A stretch of DNA of 64,000 nucleotides, taken from the NCBI RefSeq assembly GCF_030272615.1, contig NC_081409.1, positions 650,410,468 through 650,474,467 on the forward strand. The letters run 5' to 3'. Source of the DNA: Cryptomeria japonica (Eukaryota > Streptophyta > Pinopsida > Cupressales > Cupressaceae). Within the stretch, counting starts at the first letter, position 1. Each line of letters starts with the position of its first letter. The translations under genes were made by a program, and so were the position numbers. Under the pieces are notes generated by a model. It searched no databases. It saw nothing but the letters and a program-made list of their open reading frames with translations, and had not been told where the DNA came from. Shown here in pieces: positions 1-11,049 of the stretch.

Positions 1-664
1 CATCATAAGCAAGAAACAACCTGACAATTTCAAGTCTAGCCACTGGAGCAAAAGTCTCCTCATAATAAATTCCTTCTTTCTGAGAATATCCTTTGCAAAC
101 TAGTCTATCTTTGTTTCTAACAACTTCACCGGCTTCATTCAATTTATTTCTGAACATCCATTTAGTACCAATAACTTTCTTATCCTTAGGTCTAGGCACA
201 AGTTCCCAAGTATTATTATTTTCAATCAGATCTAGTTCTTCTTCCATAGTTGTCATCCAATTTTCATCTTTGCAAGATTCAACAACATCTTTAGGTTCAA
301 CTTTAGAAATCAAACATACTTCTTCAGTAGTTGACCTTCTTCTAGTCATTACACCTTTATTCTTATCACCAATAATCTGATTTTCAAAATGATTTAGTCT
401 TACATACATCAGAGTCTTCTGATTGTTTTGATTATCAGGTTCCTACACTCCTTCACCAACAACAACAACATCCAGGTTGACTGTCTCTACCAGCTCATTC
501 TGCTTAGGCTCTTCAGTCTGAATAGGACTTAAAACAATATGTTGTCCATCATCATAACCACATGCTTAGATATCTTTTCCAAGGTTATCATCCACCTTCA
601 CATTTGCACTCTCCACTGTCTTTGTTAGTCTCTTGATGTAGCACCAATAGGCTTTTCTCTTTGT
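1..664 (-). pseudogene. copia-1 RT N-terminus and integrase-RT linker, fragment
   Basis: Minus-strand translation from about 415 down to 1 is open and gives the linker followed by the start of the RVT_2 reverse transcriptase, with the family signatures [11 protein letters not shown] and [15 protein letters not shown]. The catalytic YVDD motif would lie beyond the left edge and cannot be judged. Upstream (about 415-664) the linker is low in conservation and contains a stop near 450. In copia elements this polyprotein part copies the genomic RNA into cDNA inside the virus-like particle. Confidence 0.88.
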
Positions 665-1587
665 TCAATATCCCAATAAAATTCCTTCATCACTTCTAGC
701 ATCAAACTTTCCTATATCCTCATCTCTCTTGATATAACATTTGCTACCAAATACTCTAAAATGTCTCACATTAGGAACATGACCAAACCATAGCTCATAA
801 GGGGTCTTACCGGTATCACCTTTGATGTGAACTTTGTTTAATGTGTAAACAACAGTGCTAATAGCTTCTTTCCAATAGATCTTTGGAACATTCCCTTCAA
901 TCATCATAGTCCTTGTAGCATCCAAGACAATTTTGTTCTTCCTTTCAACAACTCCATTCTACTAAGGGGTTCTAGGAGCATATAATTGTCTTCTAATCCC
1001 ATGCTTCTCACATAATGAATTGAACTCACCAAAGCAGAATTCTCCACCTCTATCAGATCTCAGATACTTCACCTTCAATCCAAACTCAGTCTCAACCTTA
1101 GCTTGGAATATCTTGAATTTGTCCAACGCTTTTGATTTCTTCTTCAAAAATACAACTCACATCATCTAGAATAATCATCAATTAGCAACATGAAATATCT
1201 ATCACCCTGCACACTTCTAACATTAGTAGGTCCACATAGGTCAGTATGCACAAGATCTAGCATTCCATCAAATGTATACTATTTTCTCTTGAAATAAATT
1301 CTTGTTTGCTTACCCAACTGACATTCCTTACATACTGGATTAGTAGGCTTAACAATATTAGGCAGGTCTCTAACAACATGTGTAGAACTTATCTTGATCA
1401 TTGAATCAAAATTTACATGACACAACCAACTCTCATCAATCTGAGCAATCAAATAACGTTTCTCATGGACATTCAAATGAAAAATGTTACCTTCAATCTT
1501 AGTTCCAGATGCAATCTCTATACTAGAGGCATTTAAGATCTAGCATTTTCCATCCTTGAATTGTAGTTCATAGCCTTTATCAACCAT
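665..1587 (-). pseudogene. copia-1 integrase
   Basis: Integrase of the copia type, which inserts element cDNA into the genome. In order on the minus strand: GAG_pre-integrase/zinc region (about 1300-1560, CKECQLGKQTR), first catalytic Asp in HTDLCG (about 1240), second in LRSDRGGEF (about 1040-1066), then the Glu-bearing VERKN segment (about 925-960), then the C-terminal TPYELWFG and GSKCYIKRDED. Compared with copia-3, the zinc region lacks a short stretch (SWLCHVNF here, SWLWHRRMCHVNF there), which removes one zinc-binding His. Stops occur where the family has Gln, for example APRTP*QNGV near 960 and KRK*YTF near 1278. The DDE residues seem retained, but the frame is not. Confidence 0.93.
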
Positions 1588-1866
1588 CTATCCAACACTC
1601 AAAAGATTATGTTTCAAACCTTCAACATACAAGACATCATCAATTTTATGCTTACCATCAAAAGAAATAGAACCTCTCCCACAGATCACATAGGCTTTGT
1701 CATCTCCAAATCTAACTATTCCACCATCATATCTTTCCATACTCACAAATTTGTTTTTATTACCGGTCATATGATATGAACAACCACTGTCAATTACCCA
1801 TTCATCTTTCTCTTCAACTTTAGCAGCCAAATCTTTCTCCTCAATAGTACAGCTAGTGGAATCAAC
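1588..1866 (-). pseudogene. copia-1 aspartic protease
   Basis: Retropepsin-like protease that would mature the Gag-Pol polyprotein. The active-site motif is intact in WVIDSGCSYHMTG (about 1760-1800), followed by VRFGDDKAYV and the typical end DVLYVEGLKHNLLSVG. The following Gln of LSVGQM is a stop (near 1587). Gag lies directly upstream and integrase directly downstream, as expected for copia. Confidence 0.92.
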
Positions 1867-2955
1867 ATGTACAGGTCCATCTTCCTTAATGGAAAGGAAT
1901 ACAACTTCATCTCCTTCTTATTCTTCATCTGTAATACCTTCATCAACAACATAATAACATTTCTTATAATTCCTATACTTCTGGTTAGGCTTGTAAGGCT
2001 TATCATACTTCTCCTGCTTTTCATATCTATCATTCCTATCATGCTTGTCAAACTTATCATGTCTGTCATACTTAGCCATTCTCTCTAGGAATCTAGAAGC
2101 AAAATGTCCTAGATTATTACAAGAGAAAACTTTCAAAGGAAACTTTCCATCATACTTATCGACACCTTTAGGTAATCTCCAAGAAATCAATGCTTCAATT
2201 TCATCCATCTCTCTTTCTTGCTCTTCCATCTCTCTTCTCTCTCTCTCTCTCTCATATCTAGATATTTTGCACTCATCAGAATCATATTTCTACTTACTGC
2301 ATATAGATGTAGATTCTCTACATGAAGTCTCATACTTTCCATGTGATTCTCCAAACTCACTCAACTCAAATGCGGAAATCTTTCCAACCAACATATCTCT
2401 TGTTACTGTAGTCACACTCCGGATCTCATCAATAGCAACAACCTTATGTTTATAAGCAGAAGGAAAAGATATTAGCACCTTAGCAACAATTTCATCTTCC
2501 TCAAGGGTTCCAATGACACATCTAATACCTATGACAAGATCATTCACCTTAGCCATGAAAGAGTGTATGTTCTCATCATCTCCCATCTTCAACATATCAT
2601 ATTTTCCATTTAAACTCTACAACTTAGCAACCTTCACGTGTTTATCACCTTCATGCAGAATCTCAAGCTTCACCCTGATCTCATGTGCAGTCTGAAGTCC
2701 CATTACATTTGTCATCTCAGAATCAATCAGGGCACTAAGAAATGCTTCCCTCGCTCTAATATTATGTTCATCTTGCTTGATCTCATTAGGAGTAGTCATC
2801 CCATTTGGAGGAACAATATAGGCATTCTTTGTAATCTTCTAATAATCTTCACCAAGACATTTCAAGTGCACTTCCATCCGGTCCTTCCATATAGCATAGT
2901 TACTCTCATCAAATCTCAGACTATCCTTCTTAAAGATAACACCTTCAGCTACCAT
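1867..2955 (-). pseudogene. copia-1 Gag (UBN2-type capsid and degenerate zinc knuckle)
   Basis: Capsid-nucleocapsid precursor. Likely start is the ATG at 2955, reading MVAEGVIFKKDSLRFDESNY, matching the start region of copia-3 Gag (about 63098). The UBN2/retrotransposon capsid core covers about 2300-2900, with signatures AREAFLSALIDSEMTN and EIVAKVLISFPSAYKHK. The nucleocapsid knuckle near 2095-2130 reads CNNLGHFASRF and has lost Cys residues, so it is not a working CCHC. A charged Lys/Asp-rich tail follows (1918-2090). Several stops and frameshifts break the gene. Confidence 0.88.
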
Positions 2956-2992
2956 CCTAGATCTCCTCAAGTGATTAAGCTTCTACCAGAGG

Positions 2993-3010
2993 ATCTAGCT
3001 CTGATCCCAA
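2993..3010 (-). other. copia-1 primer-binding site (tRNA-Met type)
   Basis: Minus-strand TTGGGATCAGAGCTAGAT next to the LTR matches the plant copia PBS TGGTATCAGAGC, complementary to the initiator tRNA-Met 3' end, with one substitution (TAT to GAT). It lies one base from the LTR end at 3012. Confidence 0.85.
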
Positions 3011-3011
3011 T

Positions 3012-3578
3012 TGTTAGCAGCAACTAAGAAGCAAGACTAAGAGGGGGGGGGCAGTGAATCAGTCTTCACAGAAATATAAAACTTAATCACAAAACACTTA
3101 TCTAATAAACTGTAGTAATAAGACAGATAAGCAACTTGAAAGAACAACACACAACACTAGGATTTTGCCGTGGAAAACCTAGTTAAGGGAAAAACCATGG
3201 TGGGAACCTACCCACAGTAAGATGATACTCTATAGTAGTATGTGAAAATATTACAATGGGGAATGCACATGCATTCAGACACACTTCCTAGAGCTCATTG
3301 TTCAAAAGATGATGGTCTGGAAGGCTACAACCCTCAAGGAAGTCTCACTGACTTAAAATAAGATTCAGACTACAATTTACAAGAAATGAACTGAAAGAAT
3401 ATAATCACCAAATACCTAATTTTAGTTCCAGTTAAGCACATATGTCTGCCTTGCAATACTAATCTCTTCTCAAACTCAACATTGAAGGATAAATCACTTC
3501 TTCACACATAAACCTCTCTCTGATAATACAAACATAACATCGATACCCAAATTACATGAATATAGCACCTATATATAT
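3012..3578 (-). repeat. copia-1 5' LTR, right-hand (R/U5) part
   Basis: Plus strand begins TGTTAGCAGC, i.e. the LTR ends CTAACA in sense. It is homologous to the copia-3 LTR from 63157 and to the solo LTR at 60716-61938. It contains the block ACTAGGATTTTGCCGTGGAAA...AACCATGGTGGGAA shared by the copia LTRs here, and the C-rich-loop hairpin at 3033-3066. It is cut at 3578 by Tat-1 and resumes at 20786. Confidence 0.88.
3033..3066 (-). promoter_or_regulatory. Putative U5 RNA hairpin with C-rich loop (copia-1)
   Basis: In sense, arm AAGACTGA, then a loop containing TTCACTG and a run of C, then arm TTAGTCTT. All eight positions pair if one G-U wobble is allowed. The same architecture with different stem bases occurs in the other copia-type LTRs of the window. 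Its function is inferred; proximity to the PBS suggests reverse-transcription priming or packaging. Confidence 0.55.
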
Positions 3579-4490
3579 TGATGCTCTTCAAAATGGGAAG
3601 GTTAGTCATGATAACAAAACAACACAAACAACAAGAAAGCCAATTTGTTAGTGTTAGAAATCATAAGCAAAACACTTTCCTAAACAAGCATATCAAGAAA
3701 GATACTACGAAATAGATAAAAAGCATAATAAATCTACAAAATGTAACCAAACATCTCCATATGCTCTCTACCATGTTGGTAGGTTCTCCTTCCTTGTTCC
3801 TCTCCTCTCCAAGTTCCAAATTAGTGTAGCTCTCAGCAGCTTTTTGCACTATGGATGTCTTATGGAGATTCAAGATTGAAATGATGAATATTCTAAAATG
3901 CTATGTAAATGTGAACAAGAGCTAAAATGAGAAATTATCTATTTAGCTAGTGTTAATTTTAAACCAAAAGAGTGAATATGATGGATTTATGCTAAATGCT
4001 CTCTAGAAATGCCTATAATGTAAATGCTTGAGAATGTTGGAGTATTCAGGATTTGAAAATGAGGAATGTGAGCTCTATTTATAGGTAAAATAGAGCAATG
4101 GATGGTGGAGATTGAGTAATCTCAACAAGGGTTAGGATTGAATGATATTCAATCCATGTGAGGACTTTCAACCCAATCCCAAGATGAAAAGTGTCAACAT
4201 GAGAGGGGTTGAGATGAGAGGGAAGAAGCATTAAATGTTTGACATGACCTGAGGGTTAGCTTGGGAGTTAAGGTTAAGGTTGGGTTGAGTGAATAAATTC
4301 ATTATCCAAAGAATAATGCTTTTATCCAATGGATAAACTCTTGTGCAAAGGTTAAATGGATAACCATGGTCAAAGCAATAAATGCTTGAGGAGACACATG
4401 GGTTACATGAGGGTTGAGCTTAGGGGTCAAAGTCCCTAACCATGGGTGCAAGTGGATTTAACCATTAATGGTCATGTAAGAGCCATAAGT
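3579..4490 (-). repeat. Tat-1 3' LTR, truncated
   Basis: 912 bp, near-identical by eye to 19321-20232 and starting with the same TGATGCTCTTCAAAATGGG. Similarity stops abruptly after ...GAGCCATAAGT, while the 5' LTR continues to 20785. The copy therefore lacks about 550 bp at the sense-strand start of U3, together with the expected adjacent polypurine tract. A shared sequence marks the LTR; the deletion is inferred from the comparison. Confidence 0.9.
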
Positions 4491-4699
4491 AAGAATCTCT
4501 TGATGCCAATGATGGATGGATGGAGATGTGAGGCGAGAGTTGTTTTGAACCATAGCAGCCCTTATGAGACTTAGGTCATTAGGATAAATGTATGTTGTAG
4601 TTTAGGTGTCCATGATTTCTTACCTGTTGAGACCCGAAGATACTTGATCAAAGTATCTGTTGATAGTCTAGGTTTAAAATTTAAGAAAGTTTGAAACAA
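4491..4699. other. Tat-1 3' region adjacent to truncated LTR
   Basis: Non-coding stretch between the LTR truncation point and the antisense PMD remnant. No polypurine tract or recognisable motif is seen. Short ORFs on the minus strand here are shadows of the plus-strand PMD gene. Confidence 0.5.
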
Positions 4700-5898
4700 A
4701 ACAACTAATGATGATGGTCGATGCACGTGTGTAGGAGGATCTTTGCATCTTACAGATGTGCGAGAGGCATCCCACCACACAAGTGTTGCGTGATCGATTG
4801 ACAGAGGCCAAGGTGGATTGCATTGCAGTGGCAGGCCTGTATGATGTTATGTATATGCCCATGATTTAGACAAATCGCAGGTTGATCACAGCATTGGCAG
4901 AGCGATGGCATAGTGAGACATGTACATTTCACTTGGCACAGGGGGAGATGAAAATTACATTGGAGGATATATGGCGCATCCTACACATTCCCATTCAAGG
5001 AGAGCTAATGACATATGACTGATCATGGGGGACAATAGCAATGCAGAGATTCTTTGAGGAGGATGGCTTCATTGATGATGGATCGATAGCCTAGGAGGAT
5101 ATAGCAGCCTTGTATGAGCCATTACCATCAGTGCTATCAGGGATTGTTGGGGGACTGCTATGTCCAGATCGATGATCACATGGACTTGTCGTTGGTTGGG
5201 GTCAGGTAATCAAGTAGATGATGATAGAGGGGACCTAGTTTACATGGGGACCATGCATGCTATCGCACGTATATTGGGATTTACATGAGGTAGCATATCG
5301 AGGGGTGGGCTCATTGGGAGTGGGGATCACTCTGCTTCATATTTGGGCATGGGAGCACTTACCTGTTACCCGACCAGTTATTTTGAGATTCTGAGTAGTG
5401 GACCAGCCATATGTATACATGTATGGAGGTATGATGAGTCAGCCTCACCTGGGGAAGTTAGAATGGTGGTAGCGGGCACTGGATGATTTGGATACTGTGA
5501 TCTGGAGGTCATACATTGAGTGTGAGTCATGGGAGGATGATGCATAGGTGTTGTTGTATGTGTTTATGACATGATACCTCATTGGTAGGACAACCTACAA
5601 TGTGGAGAGATAACTTTCGGGTAGAGTGTTGAGACAGTTTGGGCGGCAACAAGGATTGCCTAGTGGATTGGGAGAGTATGCTAGGGTAGTCCGAGAGAGG
5701 TACCTATGGGAACCAGTGTTACCTTATGATCAGGCTTTAGCAGAGTTCTACACGCTACAAGTGAGACCATGGCAGATGAGGCCGAGGGTGGTAGATGTTG
5801 GGGTGTTAGATGAGTACACTCAGTACATTGCGACACATCCGATTCCTCAGATATCAGATTCAGTGGAGCCTATTCCATCCTTTGAGGAGAGGAGATAG
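4700..5898 (+). pseudogene. Antisense plant mobile domain (PMD, aminotransferase-like) gene remnant
   Basis: Plus-strand translation gives the PMD signature region LITALAERWHSETCTFHLA, then QGEMKITLEDIWRILHIP and IQGELMTYD (about 4880-5025), followed by degenerate continuation to an open stretch at 5626-5898 (RYLWEPVLPYDQALAEFY). PMD proteins are plant proteins of the MAIN/MAIL type, and related PMD genes are carried by some LTR and DNA transposons. The gene runs opposite to the element's Gag-Pol, between integrase and 3' LTR. It has several stops, including TAG in place of likely Gln/Trp codons. I am confident of the domain, less so of the gene boundaries. Whether it gave the element a function cannot be told. 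Confidence 0.78.
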
Positions 5899-6690
5899 GG
5901 ATGGGGGAGGAGAGGAGGTCGTGTAGGTGTACGAGGGAGAGGAGATGGTGATGGTGAGGATGGAGGAGGTGGTGATGGAGGAGGAGGAGGAGGGGGTAGT
6001 AGTTTTGGAGGAGGTGGTGGATTCAAAGGTGGAGGTGGGGGTGGTGGACGATTACAATGGAGAGAGAGAGGTGGGAAGCCATTGCATCTATCGCAGGGAC
6101 CTTTGATGTAGGGAGGCATGTGATTAGGTGGTAGGAATGCAGGTGAGGGATAGGTACCTATGGAGACTGGGTAGGGAGCCACTGGAGAGGTACCTATGGA
6201 TACAGGGGAGGGAGCGACAGGGGGTGGAGATCTGTGGGATCATATGATATTATTCTTGTAGACTCGGCTCAAGGATATGGAGGTAGAGGTGGTAGCTAGA
6301 GATGTGCAGCTATTTGCACGAGAGTCAGAGTTGACCATAGTGCTACGGGAGAGAGATCAGGCCATGGATAGGGTGATCTAGTTATAGGAGAGAGTTCAGG
6401 CCTTGGAGGAAGTATAGGGACATGGGCCATCGACTGATTCCCTAGCCAGAGAGTTACGGAGAGTAGGTGTAGAGGTTGATTACTAGCGGGGTCTATATGA
6501 GCAGAAGGTGTCATCTAGTCGGCAGGCACTAAGTTATTTACAGATGTTTCGGGAGAGATTCGAGCGGTCTCAGAGGATGTAGAGAAATGGTGGTGTGATA
6601 GGTCCTCCACAGAGAGATAGATCAGGTGGTGCAGGGGGTAGTGGGGGAGCACGTGGTGATGGTGGTGCAACATCCGGTTAGAGTGGCATT
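5899..6690 (+). pseudogene. Gly-rich and coiled-coil tail of the antisense PMD gene
   Basis: Downstream of the PMD region the same strand encodes a Gly/Asp-rich tract (about 5940-6060, runs of GGN codons). A charged helical stretch follows, with ARESELTIVLRERDQAMDR and SYLQMFRERFERSQRM (about 6300-6580), then a second Gly-rich end to about 6680. A low-complexity linker plus coiled coil after a PMD is seen in retroelement-borne versions. Stops interrupt it. The Pro-rich ORF on the opposite strand (5847-6182) is only its antisense shadow. Confidence 0.6.
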
Positions 6691-8762
6691 TGAGAGGGCA
6701 TTCTTGTATGCCTTTATATTGTCATTTTGGACTTTGTCTTTGATGGCTCTTGGTAGCTGATATTTTGGACTTCATTGTACTTTGATACATGTATGTTTTT
6801 GTCGATATGATATGATATATGAGGAGATCCCATATTTTGTGATGATATGCATTTTGATGATATGTATGGTTTTATGCATGATGATGAGCTATGATGTATG
6901 CTTAGATGGATACTTGTACTTGCTATATGGATGTGTTGATGAGATGATTTATTTATATGATGTCTAGATTTATGATTTATTCCTACACGATGTCTACATG
7001 CATGTTTTATAAATAGGATGCTAACATGTGGATGCATGTTTATATATATGCATGATGTGTTGGTAAAATGCTTTATGTATGTAATGCCATGACGAGTATG
7101 TATGCATAATGAAATGATGCTAATGATGATATAGATAGTACTTGTATTTTATGTTGATGAGATAATGAGATGATGATATGCAGTGATGATTGATGCCCTT
7201 TATGTTTGATTTATGTAGATGCATCTAGATGGTTAAAAATGAATGCAATATGGATAAACAAATGTAAAGTACAAATGTTTATATGATGATATCTAAATGA
7301 ATGTATATGTGTAATGTATAAACCAAGGTTTAAAACACCTATTTTTTGTGTTATGAGCTAAATGGTGGTAAAATATAGCTAAGTGAAAATGGTAATGTAA
7401 TGGGATTGTAACGCATGGGTAATGAATAACTACACCTTAATGCAATTAAAAGGGAGAATGAATGAATTTTAATGAATCCTAAATAAAATGAATGAGTATA
7501 AGAATATACTAGGTGTATAGATGAATGCACTTAACTAATGGATAGATATATAGATGCATGCAACTATGGGAATCTAAATAAATGTATGGTAAACAATTTT
7601 TAAATGATGGTAAATGAGGAGGATAAATGATACTAAATGAATGCATAGTAATGGCTAATAATGATAGTAAATGTAATGATGAATAATTTATTTATAGAAA
7701 TGAATCTAAATGTCATGAGTTGTGCAATGATGAAATGATATGATGATATTAATGTAAATAAATGATAATGAATGATATATATTTAAATGCAACTAAATGA
7801 TATGAAATGCATGCTAATGAAGAATTTTTAAGATTTTAATAAACCTATATGTAAGGAAATGAACTAGGTTTTATGCAAATGCAACTAAATGTAATGATGA
7901 TGTGATTATGATAGATGAATGCAAGGTTGTTTAGACTTTGCATGATGCACTGATGATGTATCAGAGAACTTTGTTGTGATGGTATCCAAGACCAACTCAT
8001 TTTCCCATAACTTCTCATATTAATCTTGTTCACACTTGCAGACAAAACCATGCATATGAATAATGAATGATTAAATGGATGGGTAACATGCAACAGAATG
8101 CAATATAAACAGATGAGATGGAATGATGATCCGTAGTGTTTTTATTTTCATCATTGAGCATGGTAATATTGAACTTGGATGAGGTAGTAGGAACCAAGGA
8201 TCAAGCATTGTACCTGCAAACAAACAACATAAATAAAGCATAAAGAATATAGACCCTTCATAATGGTTCATGCTCATATGGTCGAGGTATATGTTGTAGT
8301 CAGCAAGCCATAGTGATCCATGACTGTATTTTGCATGAGATCACGTAGCTTAGTGAACTTCCCATGTAGACACCATTAGTACATGCCCCAGAACTTCATT
8401 GGAATAATTCACAGAAGACATACAAACAATGCTTAAGAACCATCCCAACCACTCTAATCACTTGTGAATATCCTGGAGTAGCGTAGGAACCTGATATATA
8501 AATGAATAAATAACCTACAAACCAGCCAATTACTTGATAGCTTAAGCAAAATTTTCTTGTCAAAGAAAATGTGATCTTGTCTTTGTTTTGGTAAGGAAGG
8601 ATGCATCCTTGTAAACACAGTTTGTGAGTGTCGATGTTGATTGTTTGGTCGATGTGAGAAGTGGTCATCATTTGAGTATTTTAGAATGTGTGTTTGGTAT
8701 CTGCTTGGATGCGTATATACAAAAGTGTTGCCATGTTTTTGATTGATTTTTGATGTTTTATG
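6691..8762. other. Tat-1 3' noncoding region, ATG/TGA-rich low complexity
   Basis: About 2 kb with no supportable gene. From about 6780 to 7900 the plus strand is dominated by degenerate short words such as ATGATG, AATGATGAT, TAAATGAATG and GTAAATGA, producing many short spurious ORFs. The rest is AT-rich unique-looking sequence. It is consistent with the long 3' untranslated region of Tat elements, between integrase and the antisense gene. Confidence 0.6.
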
Positions 8763-8922
8763 ATGTTTTTTGGATTTTGTGAGATAGTTTTCCAATGTTT
8801 TGGGATTTTGTGAGACAGTTTTGAATGTTTTTGGTATTTTGTGAGATAGTTTTCAAATGTTTTTGGTATTTTGTGGGATAGCTTTTGAATTTTTTGGTAT
8901 TTTTTGGGATAGTTTTCAAATG
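8763..8922. repeat. Tandem repeat, five units of about 31 bp
   Basis: Units of the form ATGTTTTTGGTATTTTGTG followed by AGATAGTTTTCAA start near 8763, 8795, 8825, 8857 and 8889 and are degenerate at the ends. The array sits just downstream (in sense) of the Tat-1 integrase. A similar TTTTGGTATTTTTTTGGTATG piece recurs near 9272-9295. Confidence 0.8.
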
Positions 8923-9260
8923 AAGAACTTCAAGGAATCACAAATAAATGTAGAATCCACTTCTATCAAACAGAATAAGGGCATTGCCCCCAGTTTAGAC
9001 ATGACTATGAAAAGCGGGATGTAAGACGCATGAAGTACTATCTTTGATTGCAGATCAATTATCAAGCCGTGGTTTGGATTGATGGATGAGTGGATGCAAA
9101 TGAATGTGATCGCCACAAGTCTGAAAGACAATGGAGCCATAGCCTTTACGAGTGGCACTTGTTTGCTAGGTTTTCACCATCGTACTTACCCAAGGTGCCA
9201 CCGAAGTGGTTGTTCACCGTTTGGATGCATGATTTTTCTTTACTATTTTCTGCAGGACAT

Positions 9261-10440
9261 TTATCTAAATGTTTTTGGTATTTTTTTGGTATGTAGGGGA
9301 GCCTGATGCTCTGTGCAGCTTATGTATAAAACTATTTGAGGTGCATGTTGTTGATCGGATCTGCTAGTGGTTCTCCTTCTGAAGTAGCCAACTGATATGC
9401 CCCGGACCCAAATACAACAGTGATAACTTATGGACCCATTAGATCGATTCAAACTTTCCCTGATGTGGTTGGTTACAAGGATTCTCTTGAAGAACAAGAT
9501 CTCCTACCTCAAATGTGTGAGGTCTAACTTGATGATTATAGCTTCTGCTCATGCGTTGCTGATAAGCTTTGAGGTGATTGTATGTAGCTTGTTGTTTCTC
9601 ATCAAGTATCTCTAAGTATTGAAGATGTGATACTCTGTATGCTTCATCATCTATGAGATGATGCAAGGAAACCCATAGAGATGGTATCTCAACCTCAATA
9701 GGAAGGATAGCTTCTGCACCATAGACCAGTGAGTAGGGAGTTGCGCTTGTAGGGGTTTGAATGCTAGTTTGATACGCCCATAGTGCTGGATTTAATTGAA
9801 CATTCCAATCATGACCGACATCATTTACTGTCTTCTTAAGGATTCTTAATATGTTCTTGTTCGATGCTTTGGCCTGACCATTGCCTTGTGGGTAATAGGG
9901 ATTGGAAAAGCGGTGTTGGATATGAAACTTCTCACATAGCTCATGGACATCCTAATTTTTGAAAGGAAGACCATTATCTGTGATGATGGACATGGGTACA
10001 CCATACTAGCAGATGATGTAATTAAGGATGAATGAGGCGATCTGCTTGCCAATGACTTGGGTAAGTGGAACAACTTCGATCCACTTTATGAAATATTCAG
10101 TGGCGGTAATGATGAACTTATGGCCATTGGATGAAGATGGATGGATTTTACCCACAAGGTCAAGACCCCATTGACAAAAAGGCCATGGTGTTGTGATGGG
10201 TTGCAATTCCTGTGCTGGTGCATGTATCAGGTCTCCATGAACTTGGCATTTCTTATATTTTCTGACAAAATAGTAGGAGTCTTTTGCCATGGATGGCCAA
10301 TAGTATCCAATGCGCATGAGTTTCTTGGCTAGTGATGGACCGCTTGCATGAGTTCCACAAATTCCTTCATGTACCTCTTCCAAGGCCTTTGTTATCTCAT
10401 TTTGTTCCAAACATCAAAGGAGAGTACCATCAAGACTGCA
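9261..10440 (-). pseudogene. Tat-1 integrase
   Basis: Ty3/gypsy integrase. In sense order: H2C2 zinc domain (about 10230-10360, VHEGICGTHASG...YKKCQVHGD), first catalytic Asp in WGLDLVGKI (about 10165), second in IITDNGLPF (about 9965), then GNGQAKASNKNILRILKK (about 9840-9890). The family has Glu at the residue shown as Lys in AKASN, so the DDE triad reads DDK, a G-to-A change. The C-terminal part includes RPHTFEVGDLVLQ (about 9480-9520). Frame breaks occur at about 10005 and 9840. Confidence 0.92.
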
Positions 10441-11049
10441 TCGATATAGGGTTTCAACAATAATGGTATATCAAGCAGATTGGTGAATGAAGGTTTTGTG
10501 TTGGTTATTCGATTGGTTAGGAGGAAGTGTGTGATCATGGAGATAGGTGTAGAACTCACTGTACCATGGGGATTCAGAACTGATAATGTGACATATCATC
10601 TCAGATTAGGGCATATCATAAGTAGGAATCCAAAGTTGTTCGACCAAGAAATTGTAGTGTGTTGAAATCTGTGGAAGATCTAGGAGAGATGCAATGGTAG
10701 CCATAGCGTCAGCAGCTCAATTATGATCTCTGGGTATCTGCTCAAAGGTGATAGTAGTAAATGATACCTTTAAACTGTCCACCATTTGTTTGTATGGCAT
10801 GAGTTTGTCATCCTTGGTCTGATATTCATCTATTACTTATCGAATGACCAGTTTGGAGTCGGCATATATCTGTAGCTCTTTCAATTTCCATTGTATGGCT
10901 AGTCTGAGTCCTGTAATCAAGGCCTCATACTCTGCTATGTTGTTTGTGTATGGAAATGTGAGCCTGTAAGACTTTGGGATGCTATCACCTTGAGGTGTGA
11001 TAAACAAGATACCTGCCCGTGAGCCATGCCTAGTGTATGAACCATCAAA
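10441..11049 (-). pseudogene. Tat-1 second (plant RVT_3-type) RNase H domain
   Basis: Between the first RNase H and the integrase is a second RNase H-like domain: FDGSYTRHGSRAG at the start (about 11010-11045), then NIAEYEALITGLRLA, QIYADSKLVI, and ending in a degraded ADAMATIASL. These carry the D-E-D-D positions of the archaeal-like RNase H acquired by Tat/Ogre lineages. Two stops, one in the R*VIDEY segment and one just before AADAMA where a Gln or Arg is usual, break it. Confidence 0.85.

Larger units (their letters stand above)
1..3578 (-). mobile_element. Ty1/copia LTR retrotransposon copia-1 (partial)
   Basis: On the minus strand the order is Gag, protease, integrase, start of RT, which is the Ty1/copia order (integrase before RT). 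The PBS and the 5' LTR lie to the right of Gag. The 3' part of RT, RNase H and the 3' LTR fall outside the left edge of the window. The 5' LTR is cut at 3578 by a 17.2-kb Ty3/gypsy element and resumes at 20786-21445. Coding sequence is close to that of copia-3 near the right end of the window, so these are two members of one family. All reading frames are broken by stops, so the copy is dead. Confidence 0.93.

Noticed and set aside
5847-6182. Pro-rich minus-strand ORF
   Set aside because: Antisense of the Gly-rich tail of the PMD remnant on the plus strand.
8763-8922. CRISPR-like array
   Set aside because: Units are contiguous with no unique spacers, and the sequence is a plant retroelement.
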